From NCBI GenBank assembly GCA_021807105.1, contig JAKAPL010000033.1, positions 1-36,979 of the forward strand: 36,979 nucleotides of DNA, read 5' to 3'. The DNA comes from Myxococcales bacterium. Lineage in GTDB: Bacteria; Myxococcota; Myxococcia; Myxococcales; JAKAPL01. The stretch's first letter is position 1. Every line of letters begins with the position of its first letter. This document shows, in pieces, positions 1-7,583 of the stretch. The notes below the pieces were generated by a model that searched no databases, was not told the DNA's origin, and worked only from the letters and a program-made list of their open reading frames with translations. The translations under genes and the position numbers were made by a program.

Positions 1-356
1 TCGAGAGCTGCCCTCGACCGTTCGTCGCGCGATCGGGCGCGATCGAGCGCGATGACGGATCGTTCATCGCGGCCGAAGGGTTCGATGTCGCGGCCAAGAG
101 GCGCAGAGCGCGCGATGCGACACCGAACGCCGCCGCTCTTTGGCCGATCGCGGCTGATGATCGATCGGTCATCGTCCTGCACGGCATCGTCGCGCGCGAC
201 GAGAGATCGATCGCAGCGGCTCACGGGCCAATCGTCGCGCTCGAGAGTCCCGATGCAGGCGACGCTTCGTCGATCGCGAGCGCCCTTCGCTCGGTCGCGC
301 GCGTCGCTCGATCGGCCGTCGCGTTGCGCGGCATCGTCGAGCGCGACGGGGGATCG
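1..356 (-). repeat. 147-bp tandem repeat, two full units and part of a third
   Basis: Units lie at 356-210 and 209-63, each exactly 147 bp, with a partial third from 62 to the edge. In the minus-strand frame both full units are 49 residues. They start RS-x-V-A-x-D-D-A and share an internal RD/DD-rich pattern. The stretch just upstream also ends with a similar segment (FGSLERGN against IGTLERDD), which suggests an older, diverged unit. The CGATCG-rich look of the DNA follows from these Asp-Arg-Ser codons. Confidence 0.55.
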
Positions 357-1022
357 GCCGCCGGCTCTCACATGTCGATTGCCGCGTTCGAGAGAGCCGA
401 AGCGGAGGACTTTCCTCCGATCGCCTTCGATGGTCGATCCGATCGACCTCATCCCGGGCGAAAGCCGGCGGGACGGACGGCGCTCCCAGGAGAACCTCCG
501 TCGATCGGCCGCGGAATCGACAGGATGGAACGACCGGCTCGCTCGTTCATCGCGGGTTAACCTCGACAGCCGGTCACCGGGAGGAGCCTCGTCACCGTCC
601 TTCGGGTGGAGCCGGCTCTTGGTGCGCGTGCGGCGTATTGCGCGCGCGACCCGCGTCTGCGCCTCGCGATCGGTCGCGGGCGGCCCGTGCTCGACCTTTC
701 GGAGCGCGCACCGGGCCCCGCCGACCGCGTACTCGCGGCGAACGACACGAGGAAGGGGCAGATCGACGACGGACCACGTCTTCGATCGGGCGTGGGCTTC
801 CACCTCTGGTCCCGCAGCCAGCGGTCTGTCGAAGCGGCCGCTTGTCGCATCCTGTGGGTCGAACAGCCTCGCCGAGGCCGTCACCGTCAGCCAGTCTCCC
901 TCCGGAAACGGCGGGAGGAGGCGAAGTTGAACCCGGGCGACCGGTGGATCCGGAATCAGGGTCAGGACGTCCGACTCGACCCCGACATCGGAGGAGAGCG
1001 CTGATTCGGTGACACCCTCCAT
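1..1022 (-). CDS. hypothetical protein with 49-aa repeats (C-terminus off the window)
   Basis: Family not recognised. A reading frame is open without a stop from an ATG at 1022 to the left edge (340 codons). The start has a good ribosome site (AGGGAGG, 5 nt before ATG) that begins at the stop codon of the upstream gene, 10 nt away, so the two look like one operon. The N-terminal ~100 residues look like an ordinary soluble domain (for example LTLIPDPPVARVQLRLLPPF). The rest is rich in Arg, Asp and Ser. From position 356 leftward the frame holds 49-residue repeats beginning RSPVALDDA, RSLVARDDA and RSVIALDRA. Repeat similarity kept at residue level favours this frame over the Arg/Ser-rich plus-strand frame at 52-930. 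No signal peptide or membrane segment is seen. Coding status of the distal half is uncertain, because GC-rich DNA gives long chance frames. Confidence 0.5.
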   Translation of the reverse strand, partial: MEGVTESALSSDVGVESDVLTLIPDPPVARVQLRLLPPFPEGDWLTVTASARLFDPQDATSGRFDRPLAAGPEVEAHARSKTWSVVDLPLPRVVRREYAVGGARCALRKVEHGPPATDREAQTRVARAIRRTRTKSRLHPKDGDEAPPGDRLSRLTRDERASRSFHPVDSAADRRRFSWERRPSRRLSPGMRSIGSTIEGDRRKVLRFGSLERGNRHVRAGGRSPVALDDAAQRDGRSSDARDRAKGARDRRSVACIGTLERDDWPVSRCDRSLVARDDAVQDDDRSIISRDRPKSGGVRCRIARSAPLGRDIEPFGRDERSVIALDRARSRDERSRAAL

Positions 1023-1032
1023 GATCGCCTCC

Positions 1033-1302
1033 CTAAGCAGCAAGCCCCGGCTGCGGCGTGATCACGACGGCCTCGTGCCAATCGAGCAGCCGCGGTTCGA
1101 CCCTGATCCCGGGGTCGTGAACCGTCGGAGGGATCCCCGGTCCGAGGCTGCGACCATTCAGCCAACCGTGCTCCTCGTCGGTGAGTTCGTACCAGACCGG
1201 GTCCATGGCGTCGCGCAGCTCTTCTGCGACGGGATCGCCGAGCTCATCCAACTGGAGCATGAGCTCTTCGAGCGCGAGATAGGCGCGGAGGCGAGGGCTC
1301 AT
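1033..1302 (-). CDS. small acidic hypothetical protein (89 aa)
   Basis: Family not recognised. The 89-residue product starts MSPRLRAYLALEELMLQLDE and contains DPVWYELTDEEHGWLNGR. It looks like a short helical, acidic N-terminal half followed by a Pro-rich tail ending QPGLAA. The ATG at 1302 overlaps the stop of the upstream reading frame in an ATGA, which supports this start over the longer frame reaching back to 1713 and implies translational coupling. The next gene begins 10 nt after its stop. It has no Cys, signal peptide or membrane span. Small proteins with a DP(I/V)WY-LT-EE motif occur in GC-rich bacteria without a known role; that comparison is from memory. Confidence 0.6.
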   Translation of the reverse strand: MSPRLRAYLALEELMLQLDELGDPVAEELRDAMDPVWYELTDEEHGWLNGRSLGPGIPPTVHDPGIRVEPRLLDWHEAVVITPQPGLAA

Positions 1303-1594
1303 GGCCAAGCTCGCCGCCAATCCGGCCTCCTCCCAGCCAAGGCGGCCTCGTAGGTCGAGAGCGGCGCCTCGGTCGCCGGTTCGACGTAGGCATACTTGTC
1401 CGGCCGCCTCGGGTCGGGACGAACCGACAGTTGGCCGCTGACGGCAAACCGCTCGATTGCATACACGAGATCGCCCGCGACGGCGTGCGTGCAGCGGCGG
1501 GGGACCTCCTCCGAGCTCCAGACCCCGCCACGGTCGCATATAAGGAGGGCTGCGGCATGGCTTCGCGAGAGGCGAGCGTCTCGGCGAGCGCCAC
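1299..1594 (-). pseudogene. frameshifted small hypothetical gene, first of a three-gene operon
   Basis: A GTG at 1594 preceded by AAGGGGAG opens MALAETLASREAMPQPSLYA. After that, protein-like sequence moves to another frame, which reads CDRGGVWSSEEV, then DLVYAIERFAVSGQLSVRPD and DKYAYVEPATEAPLSTYEAA, and stops at 1299 in an ATGA overlap with the next gene. Neither frame alone gives a good gene: the first becomes Arg/Ser-rich and the second lacks a start. One base near 1535 would join them, so this is either a decayed gene or a sequence error. The family is not recognised. A short gene coupled to a second short gene is a common toxin-antitoxin layout, but nothing else supports that here. Confidence 0.4.
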
Positions 1595-1598
1595 GGGT

Positions 1599-1680
1599 TT
1601 CTCCCCTTGAGAGACGACCTTCTCGGGGTGAGATGCGGGCTTCTCGGGTCGAGACGAGGCTTGTCGAGCTTGAGCGATGG
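1599..1680. repeat. four imperfect 20-21 bp tandem repeats
   Basis: Starts at 1599, 1620, 1641 and 1661 each begin TTCTC or TTGTC and continue with a GGG-x-x-GAG-type core. The array sits just upstream of and across the likely start region of the frameshifted gene at 1594. Each unit carries a short inverted CTC/GAG pair, so it could be a regulatory site array or simply decayed heptad-coding sequence. Confidence 0.4.
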
Positions 1681-1829
1681 CCTACCGAGCCCGGAAGTGG
1701 GCCAGATGCCCACGAAGGATGCGGCAGGGACGGACCTTCGTTGCCATCGACGCGGCGCTATCGCACTGGGCTCCCACCTCGGCTCTTGGCCCAGGCGGAT
1801 CCGAACCTAACCCGGGGAAGCCCGCCCCC

Positions 1830-2744
1830 TCACCCGATCGTCTCCTCGAGCAGCGCCTTTTGGACGTGGAGGCGGTTCTCCGCCTCGTCGAGGACCGCGG
1901 AGTGGGGGCCGTCCAGGACGGCGGCGGCGATCTCCTCGCCGCGGTGGGCGGGGAGACAGTGGAGGATGACGTGATTCGGGGCGGCGAGCGCGGCGAGTGC
2001 GCTGGTGACCGCGAACGGGGCGAGCGCCGCGCGGCGGGCAGCCTGCTCGGCCTCGCGGCCCATGTGCGTCCAGACGTCGGTCGCGATCACGTCGGCGCCC
2101 TGCACAGCCTCGGCGGGACGGTCGGTCACGGAGAGATGCTCCCCCGCGGCCGCGGCCTCGTCCCCGGGCGGCCGGAAGCCCTCGGGGGCGGCGAGGCGCA
2201 GCGCGAAGCCGAACAGCCGCGCGGCCTCGATCCACGAACGGGCGACGTTGCCCGCGCCGTCACCGAGAAACGCGACGCCGAGCCCCTCGGTCCGACCGAA
2301 CCGCTCGTGCAGCGTGAAGACGTCGGCGAGGAGCTGCACGGGGTGGGCGCCGTCGGAGAGGCCGTTGATCACCGGGACCGTGGCGGCCCGCGCGAACGCC
2401 GCGAGCCGATCGTCGCCGAAGGTGCGCAGGACGATGCCGTGCAGGTAGCGCGACAGCACGCGCGCGGTGTCCTCGGCCGTCTCGCCGCGCGGGAGCTGGC
2501 TCTCGGCGGCGGGAAGGGTGACGGCGGCCCCGCCCAGCTCGATCATCGCGACCTCGAACGAGACGCGGGTCCGGGTCGAGGGCTTCTCGAAGAGCAGGCC
2601 GAGGGTGCGGCCGGCGAGGGTCTCTTCCCGACGGCCGGGACGGCGCGCGGCTTTGAGGGCGCGCGCCCGGGCGAGGAGCGCGCGGTGCTCCTCCGGCGTG
2701 CGATCGGCCAGGCGCAGGAAGTGGCGGGGGACCCCTACTCTCAT
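1830..2744 (-). CDS. argF: ornithine carbamoyltransferase
   Basis: Cytoplasmic enzyme that joins carbamoyl phosphate and ornithine to make citrulline, the sixth step of arginine synthesis. The 304-aa length is normal for the family. The carbamoyl-phosphate loop STRTR is at 56-60, HPVQ at 134-137, a DVWTHMG motif at 223-229, and the ornithine-binding HCLP at 262-265. The ATG at 2744 overlaps the stop of the SDR gene as ATGA, which sets the start and shows it is the last gene of the arg operon. The long open frame upstream, reaching 4313, is a shadow of the SDR and argH genes. Its substrate could come from carB at 20515. All key residues are intact. Confidence 0.97.
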   Translation of the reverse strand: MRVGVPRHFLRLADRTPEEHRALLARARALKAARRPGRREETLAGRTLGLLFEKPSTRTRVSFEVAMIELGGAAVTLPAAESQLPRGETAEDTARVLSRYLHGIVLRTFGDDRLAAFARAATVPVINGLSDGAHPVQLLADVFTLHERFGRTEGLGVAFLGDGAGNVARSWIEAARLFGFALRLAAPEGFRPPGDEAAAAGEHLSVTDRPAEAVQGADVIATDVWTHMGREAEQAARRAALAPFAVTSALAALAAPNHVILHCLPAHRGEEIAAAVLDGPHSAVLDEAENRLHVQKALLEETIG

Positions 2745-3565
2745 GCGGCCCTCCGGGGGGTGTCCCGCCCGCCGGCGATCCGCTGGAAGGCGTTCGCGGC
2801 CCGGAGCTGGACGGGCAGGGGCAGAGAGCGGGCGAGCGTGGCTGCGAGCCAGTTGCCGCCGCCGGCGACGACCGACCGCCGGCCGCGAGCCATCGCCGCG
2901 AGCGCGATCGCGGCGACCTTGTCCGCGGACATGGTGCCCATCCGCGCCATCCGGCCGAGCGTGAAGCCCCCGACCTGGGCGAACTCCGTGGCCGTGCCCC
3001 CGGGGCTGACGACGCAGACGCGCACGCCGGTCCCGCGCAGCTCGAAGCCGAGCGCCTCCCCGAAGCTCTTCACGAACGCCTTGCTGGCCGAGTAGACGGC
3101 GAAGGTCGGGATGGGCAGGTAGGCGGCGATAGAGGCGGTGATCAGGATGTCGCCCGCTCCGCGGTCGATCATCTGCGGCAACAGCAGGCGGGTCAGGTGG
3201 ACGGGCGAAACCATGTTGAGCTGCATCATCTCGAGGTCCTGCTCCCAGGCGCCGTTCTCGAACGCGCCCGATCGGCCGAGGCCGGCGTTGTTGATCAGCA
3301 GGTCGATCGACCGTCCGAGCGCCCGCAGCGCGTCGGCAAGCCGCTGCGCGCCCGCCGGGTCCGCGAGATCCGCGGGCACCACGTCGGCCCGGACACCGTG
3401 GCGGGAGGAGAGCTCCAGCGCGAGCGCCTCGAGCCGCTCCCTCCGCCGCGCGGTGAGGACGAGGTTGCAGCCCCCGGCGGCGAGCCGCCGGGCCATCGCG
3501 GCGCCGATCCCCGCGCTCGCCCCGGTGACGAGCGCGGTCTTGCCCTTCCAGTGGGTGAAGGTCAT
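2741..3565 (-). CDS. SDR family NAD(P)-dependent oxidoreductase
   Basis: Classical short-chain dehydrogenase/reductase of 274 aa with the full Rossmann set: GASAGIG at 15-21 for cofactor binding, NNAG at 92-95, Ser145, and the catalytic YSASK with Tyr158 and Lys162. An Arg after beta-strand 2 (TARRRERLE) suggests a preference for NADP(H). The substrate cannot be told from sequence; similar enzymes are annotated as acyl or fatty-aldehyde reductases. It lies between argH (36-nt gap) and argF (4-bp overlap), so it is co-transcribed with arginine genes although no SDR step is needed in that pathway. It may be a hitchhiker or serve an unknown side reaction. Confidence 0.9.
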   Translation of the reverse strand: MTFTHWKGKTALVTGASAGIGAAMARRLAAGGCNLVLTARRRERLEALALELSSRHGVRADVVPADLADPAGAQRLADALRALGRSIDLLINNAGLGRSGAFENGAWEQDLEMMQLNMVSPVHLTRLLLPQMIDRGAGDILITASIAAYLPIPTFAVYSASKAFVKSFGEALGFELRGTGVRVCVVSPGGTATEFAQVGGFTLGRMARMGTMSADKVAAIALAAMARGRRSVVAGGGNWLAATLARSLPLPVQLRAANAFQRIAGGRDTPRRAA

Positions 3566-3601
3566 GGCAGGCGAACGAGTAACGCTTCCGGTGCCGGAAT
3601 G

Positions 3602-5041
3602 CTACCGGACCTCCATCAGGCGGGCGAACAGCTCGTCGAGCCTGGGGACGGCCCGCGCTCGAGCCCGGATCCGCGCGGCCCGCGCCTTGAGCGAGGCGAT
3701 CTGCTGCTCGACCGAGGCGGGGCCGGTGCCGCCCGCGCTCACTTTCCGCGCCGGCGAGCCGAGCGGCTCGGCGGCGGCGAGCGCCTCCGTGTCGAAGGCC
3801 GGGTCGACCTGCCGGGCCTCCTCCATGGTGACCGAGGCGAGCGGGCGCCCCTCGGAGCGGCAGCGGGCGACGAGGGCGCCGACCGCGCGGTAGGCCTCGC
3901 GGAACGGCCGCCCGCGCCGCACGAGCGCCTCCGCGAGGTCGGTCGCCTGCATGTCGCTGCCGGCGACCGCGGCGCGGCAGCGCTCGGCGTCGAAGGTGAC
4001 GTGATCGAGCGCGACGGCGAGCGCGGCGAGCGCAGACAGGACGAGCGGCCCCGAATCGAGTACGGCCGCCCGGTCCTCCTGCAGGTCGCGGTGGTAGCCG
4101 GAGGGCAGACCGGCGAGCACGTTCAAGAGCCCCGCGAGGTTGCCCGCCGCGCGTCCGCCCCGCGCGCGGAGCAGCTCGAAGACGTCCGGGTTCCGTTTCT
4201 GGGGCATCAGACTCGACCCGCAGGCGATCGCGCCGTCGAGCTGGACGAGGCCCGCGTCCGATCCGGCGAGCGCGACGAACTCCGCCGCGATCCGGCCGAC
4301 GTGCAGGAGACAACGGGCCGCGGTGTAAGCAAAATCGAGCGCGAAGTCGCGGTCGGCGACGGTATCCAGGCCGTTCTCGGTGAGCCGCGAGAAGCCCAGG
4401 AGCGTGCGCGGGATCTCCCGGTCGATGGGGAGCGTCGTCCCGGCGATCGCCCCGACGCCGAGCGGGCAGGCGTCGGCCTGTTCCAGGACGAAGATGAACG
4501 CGGCGGCGTCGCGCGCGAGTGGCTCAGCGTGGCTGCACAGGAGGTAGGCGCCGGTGACCGCCTGCGCGCGCTGGCGGTGGGTGTAAGCGGGGAGCACGAG
4601 GTCGCGCTCGGCGGCGGCCCGATCGGCGAGCTGGTCGACGGCCGCCGCGAGCGCGTCCAGCAGCGCGCCACAGCGCTCGCGCACGTGCAACCGCAGATCG
4701 AGGGCCACCTGATCGTTGCGCGAGCGGGCGGTATGGAGCTTCCCCGCGACCGCGCCGAGCCGCCGCGAGAGCTCGGCCTCGATGGCCATGTGGACGTCCT
4801 CTTCGCCCGACAGCGCGAGCGCCCCGGACGCCCACTCGTCCCAGAGCGCGGCGAGGCCGCCGCGAAGCTCCCGCGCGTCCTCGGCGGAGACGAGTCCCAC
4901 CCTGGCGAGCATCGCGAGGTGGGCGAGGCTGCCGGCGAGGTCCTCGCGCACGATCGCGCGGTCGGCGGCGAGCGAGCTGGTGAAGGCGAGCACCCGGGGA
5001 TCGAGGCCCGGGCCGCCGCTGGCCGCGGTCTTCGCGATCAC
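3602..5041 (-). CDS. argH: argininosuccinate lyase
   Basis: Cleaves argininosuccinate to arginine and fumarate; fumarase/aspartase superfamily homotetramer in the cytoplasm. Residues seen are TARSRNDQV at 104-112, the YTHRQRAQ segment at 153-160 and the family signature GSSLMPQKRNP at 275-285, which carries the catalytic serine loop. The 479-aa length is near the usual ~460. I take the GTG at 5041, because it overlaps the argG stop as GTGA like the other junctions in this operon. A longer in-frame GTG/ATG start at 5068 would overlap argG by 31 bp. Third-to-last gene of the operon. Confidence 0.96.
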   Translation of the reverse strand: MIAKTAASGGPGLDPRVLAFTSSLAADRAIVREDLAGSLAHLAMLARVGLVSAEDARELRGGLAALWDEWASGALALSGEEDVHMAIEAELSRRLGAVAGKLHTARSRNDQVALDLRLHVRERCGALLDALAAAVDQLADRAAAERDLVLPAYTHRQRAQAVTGAYLLCSHAEPLARDAAAFIFVLEQADACPLGVGAIAGTTLPIDREIPRTLLGFSRLTENGLDTVADRDFALDFAYTAARCLLHVGRIAAEFVALAGSDAGLVQLDGAIACGSSLMPQKRNPDVFELLRARGGRAAGNLAGLLNVLAGLPSGYHRDLQEDRAAVLDSGPLVLSALAALAVALDHVTFDAERCRAAVAGSDMQATDLAEALVRRGRPFREAYRAVGALVARCRSEGRPLASVTMEEARQVDPAFDTEALAAAEPLGSPARKVSAGGTGPASVEQQIASLKARAARIRARARAVPRLDELFARLMEVR

Positions 5042-6237
5042 GCCGGCTTCCCGGCGCGCCGGCCCCACTCGCCGAGCTGGAGGCCGACGAGCTGGATGAA
5101 GCCCTCCGCCGCGCGGTGGTCGAAGCGGTCCTCGCGCCCGTACGTCGCGAGGCCATGGTTGTAGAGGCCGTAAGGCGAGGTCCGGCCCACCACCTGGAGG
5201 CTCCCCTTGAAGAGCTGGACGGTCACGGTCCCGGTGACGCTCTTCTCGCTCTCCGCGTTGAACGCCTGGAGGGCCCCCCGCAGCGGCGAGAACCAGAAAC
5301 CCTCATAGATCAGCTCGGCAAACCGCTGGTCGAGGAACGCCTTGACCCGCAGCGTCATGGCCAGCGTGGTGAAGCGCTCCAGGTCGCGGTGGGCGGCGAT
5401 GAGCGCGGTGGCCGCCGGGCACTCGTACACCTCGCGGCTCTTGATGCCCACGACCCGATCCTCGACGAGGTCGATGCGCCCGACGCCGTGCTCGCCGGCG
5501 ATGGCCCCGGCGCGCGCGATCAGCTCGGCGACCGTCCCGCCCTGTTCGTCGACCTCGACCGGCACGCCGCCGTCGAAGCGGATCGACAGCAGGCGCGGCT
5601 CGGCGGGCGCGTCGCGCCAGCTCTTCGTCCAGGCGAAGGCCTCCTCGGGCGGCGCGGCGGCCGGATCCTCGAGGACGCCGCCCTCGATCGACCTCCCCCA
5701 GAGGTTCTCGTCCACGGAGAACGGGCTCTTCCTAGTGGCCGGAATCTCGATGCCGTGCTGCTGCGCGTACGCGATCGCCTCGTCGCGCGAGATGTTCCGC
5801 TCGCGCTGCGGGGCGACGATCGCGAGGTCCGGCGCGAGCCCCTTGACCGCGAGGTCGAACCGGACCTGGTCGTTGCCCTTGCCGGTCGCCCCGTGCGCGA
5901 CGGCCACCGCGCCGTGCTTGCGCGCGGCGGCGACGAGGTGCTTGGCGATGAGCGGCCGCGAGAGCGCCGCGGAGAGCGGGTAGACGCCCTCGTACAGCGC
6001 GTTGGCCGACAGGGCGGGGAGGCAGAAGTCGCGGGCGAACTCCTCCCGCGCGGAGGCGACCTCCAGCGCGACCGCGCCGGCCTTCAGCGCGCGCGCGCGG
6101 AGCTGCTCCGGGTCCTTCGCCTCGCCCACGTCGACGTGGCAGGCGATCACGTCGTAGCCGTAGTCTGCGCTGAGGATCCGCACGAGGACGGAGGTGTCGA
6201 GGCCACCAGAATACGCGAGGACGATCTTCTTCTTCAT
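5038..6237 (-). CDS. argG: argininosuccinate synthase
   Basis: Condenses citrulline and aspartate with ATP to give argininosuccinate. The 399-aa protein begins MKKKIVLAYSGGLDTS, with the ATP-binding PP-loop SGGLDTS at 10-16, and has the GATGKGNDQVRF and KSPFSVDENLWGRS segments typical of the type 1 family. Length is standard. Its ATG overlaps the argR stop (ATGA) and its stop overlaps the argH start (GTGA), so it is translated within one polycistronic message. No missing residues noticed. Confidence 0.97.
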   Translation of the reverse strand: MKKKIVLAYSGGLDTSVLVRILSADYGYDVIACHVDVGEAKDPEQLRARALKAGAVALEVASAREEFARDFCLPALSANALYEGVYPLSAALSRPLIAKHLVAAARKHGAVAVAHGATGKGNDQVRFDLAVKGLAPDLAIVAPQRERNISRDEAIAYAQQHGIEIPATRKSPFSVDENLWGRSIEGGVLEDPAAAPPEEAFAWTKSWRDAPAEPRLLSIRFDGGVPVEVDEQGGTVAELIARAGAIAGEHGVGRIDLVEDRVVGIKSREVYECPAATALIAAHRDLERFTTLAMTLRVKAFLDQRFAELIYEGFWFSPLRGALQAFNAESEKSVTGTVTVQLFKGSLQVVGRTSPYGLYNHGLATYGREDRFDHRAAEGFIQLVGLQLGEWGRRAGKPA

Positions 6238-6728
6238 CGGGCACCTTTCCAGAAGAGCTGCGAGAGACGGCGGACGATCGGGCGGGCCACGGACGGCCGG
6301 CGCAGGGCGAGGAAGACGGCGTCGTCGCCCGCGATGGTGCCGAGGCTCTCCGGCAGGCGGGCGAGATCGAGCGCGCGGGCAATGGCGGGCGCCGAGCCGG
6401 GCTCCACCGCGAGCACGACGAGAGACGGGTTGGCGGCGATCGACAGGACGCGCCGGCCCAGCTCGCGCAGGGTCGCGAGCGGATCCGGAGCGCGCGGCTC
6501 CGAGAGCTCGTAGATCGTCCCGCCCTCCGGCCGCGCCGCGTGGCGCGCGCCGAGGCGGGCGAGATCGCGGGAGAGCGTCGCCTGATTCACCCGCACGCCC
6601 TCGGCGGCGAGCAGGCGGCGCAGCTCCTCCTGGGTGGCGACCTCGCGCGTGGCGAGGAGATGGCGCACGAGCGCGCGGCGCCGGGCCGTGGCCTCGCGCG
6701 AGCGCGAAGGCGGCGCGCGCACGCTCAC
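6234..6728 (-). CDS. argR: arginine repressor ArgR
   Basis: Transcriptional regulator that senses arginine and binds ARG boxes as a hexamer. The 164-aa protein has an N-terminal winged helix with the recognition-helix motif QATLSRDLARLG (SRDL at 53-56) and a C-terminal arginine-binding and oligomerisation domain with GTIAGDD at 130-136, the Asp pair that contacts arginine. The start is GTG at 6728, overlapping the argB stop as GTGA; the larger open frame into which it is fused is an effect of the argB frameshift. Being inside the operon, it probably controls its own synthesis through the site at 9863. Some actinobacterial arg operons also carry argR internally. Confidence 0.93.
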   Translation of the reverse strand: MSVRAPPSRSREATARRRALVRHLLATREVATQEELRRLLAAEGVRVNQATLSRDLARLGARHAARPEGGTIYELSEPRAPDPLATLRELGRRVLSIAANPSLVVLAVEPGSAPAIARALDLARLPESLGTIAGDDAVFLALRRPSVARPIVRRLSQLFWKGAR

Positions 6729-7583
6729 GGCAGCACCAGCGTGCCCACGCCGCGGTCGGTGAACAGCTCGGCGATCACCCCGTGGGGGATCCGCCCGTCG
6801 ACCACGTGCACGCGGCCGACCCCGCCGCGCAGCGCCTCCAGGATCGAGCGCGCCTTGACCTTCATCCCGCCGGTGATCGCCCCGCCGGTGATCTTCGCCG
6901 ACAGCTCCTCGGCCCGCAGCTCGGAGAGCAGCTCGCCGTTCTCCAGGATCCCGGCGACGTCGGTCAGGTAGATGAGCTTCTCGGCCGAGATCGCGGAGGC
7001 GATCGCCGCGGCCGCGGCGTCGGCGTTCGTGTTGTAGCTGTGGCCGTCCTCCCCGATGGCGACCGGCGAGACCACGGGCACGTAGCCCTTCTTGATCAGC
7101 ATCTCCAGGAACGACCGGTTCACCTGGGTGATCTCGCCGACCTGCCCCAGGTCCCGGCCGTCTTCCGGGACCTGCTTCTTCGCCCGGAGGAGCGCGCCGT
7201 CCTTGCCCGAGAGGCCGACGGCGTGGCCACCATCCTGGTTCAGCAGCGTCACCAGCTCCGTGTTGATCGCCCCGGTGAGCACCATCTCCACAACCTTGAG
7301 GTCCGCCTCGGGGGTCACCCGCACGCCGTCGATGAACTCGCTCTTGTGGCCGAGCCGATCGAGCGTCCGGCTGATCTCGGGCCCCCCCCCCGTGGACCAC
7401 GATCGGCTGGAGCCCCACGGAGCGCAGCAGCGCCACGTCGTCGCAGAACGCCTTCTTGAGCGAGTCCTTCACCATCGCCGCGCCGCCGTACTTGATGACG
7501 CAGCGCTGACCCCGCAGCCGGGAGATGTACGAGAGGACCTCGACGAGGAGGGAGACCTTGAACGCCGGACTGTACTTCGTCAG
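6725..7583 (-). CDS. argB: acetylglutamate kinase, in one frame with ArgJ and interrupted by a +1 frameshift
   Basis: Phosphorylates N-acetylglutamate with ATP. The N-terminal part reads SLLVEVLSYISRLRGQ then CVIKYGGAAMVKDSL and GLQPIVVHGGG. There a run of ten G (7382-7391 on plus, as C) replaces the nine needed for HGGGPEISR, and the protein continues in the next frame as FIDGVRVTPEADLKVVEMVL, DLGQVGEITQVN, NTNADAAAAAIAS and KITGGAITGGMKVK to VGTLVLP. Apart from the extra base it is intact. A homopolymer read error is likeliest, with a real mutation next. There is no ATG or GTG start in frame between the ArgJ domain and the kinase domain, only a CTG at 7583, so it appears to be the C-terminal half of an ArgJ-ArgB polypeptide. 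Confidence 0.88.

Noticed and set aside
52..930. 292-aa plus-strand frame near the left edge
   Set aside because: Arg/Ser-rich composition typical of a shadow frame, no ribosome site, and the minus-strand frame has a better start and in-frame repeats.
1599..1680. CRISPR array
   Set aside because: Units are directly adjacent, with no unique spacers, and are too degenerate.
1830..4313. 827-aa minus-strand frame ending in ArgF
   Set aside because: Only the last 304 residues match ornithine carbamoyltransferase; upstream is out of frame with the SDR and argH.
7378..7395. Programmed ribosomal frameshift in argB
   Set aside because: ArgB homologues are not known to need one, and no stimulatory site or conserved heptamer is seen beyond the G run; a homopolymer error is simpler.
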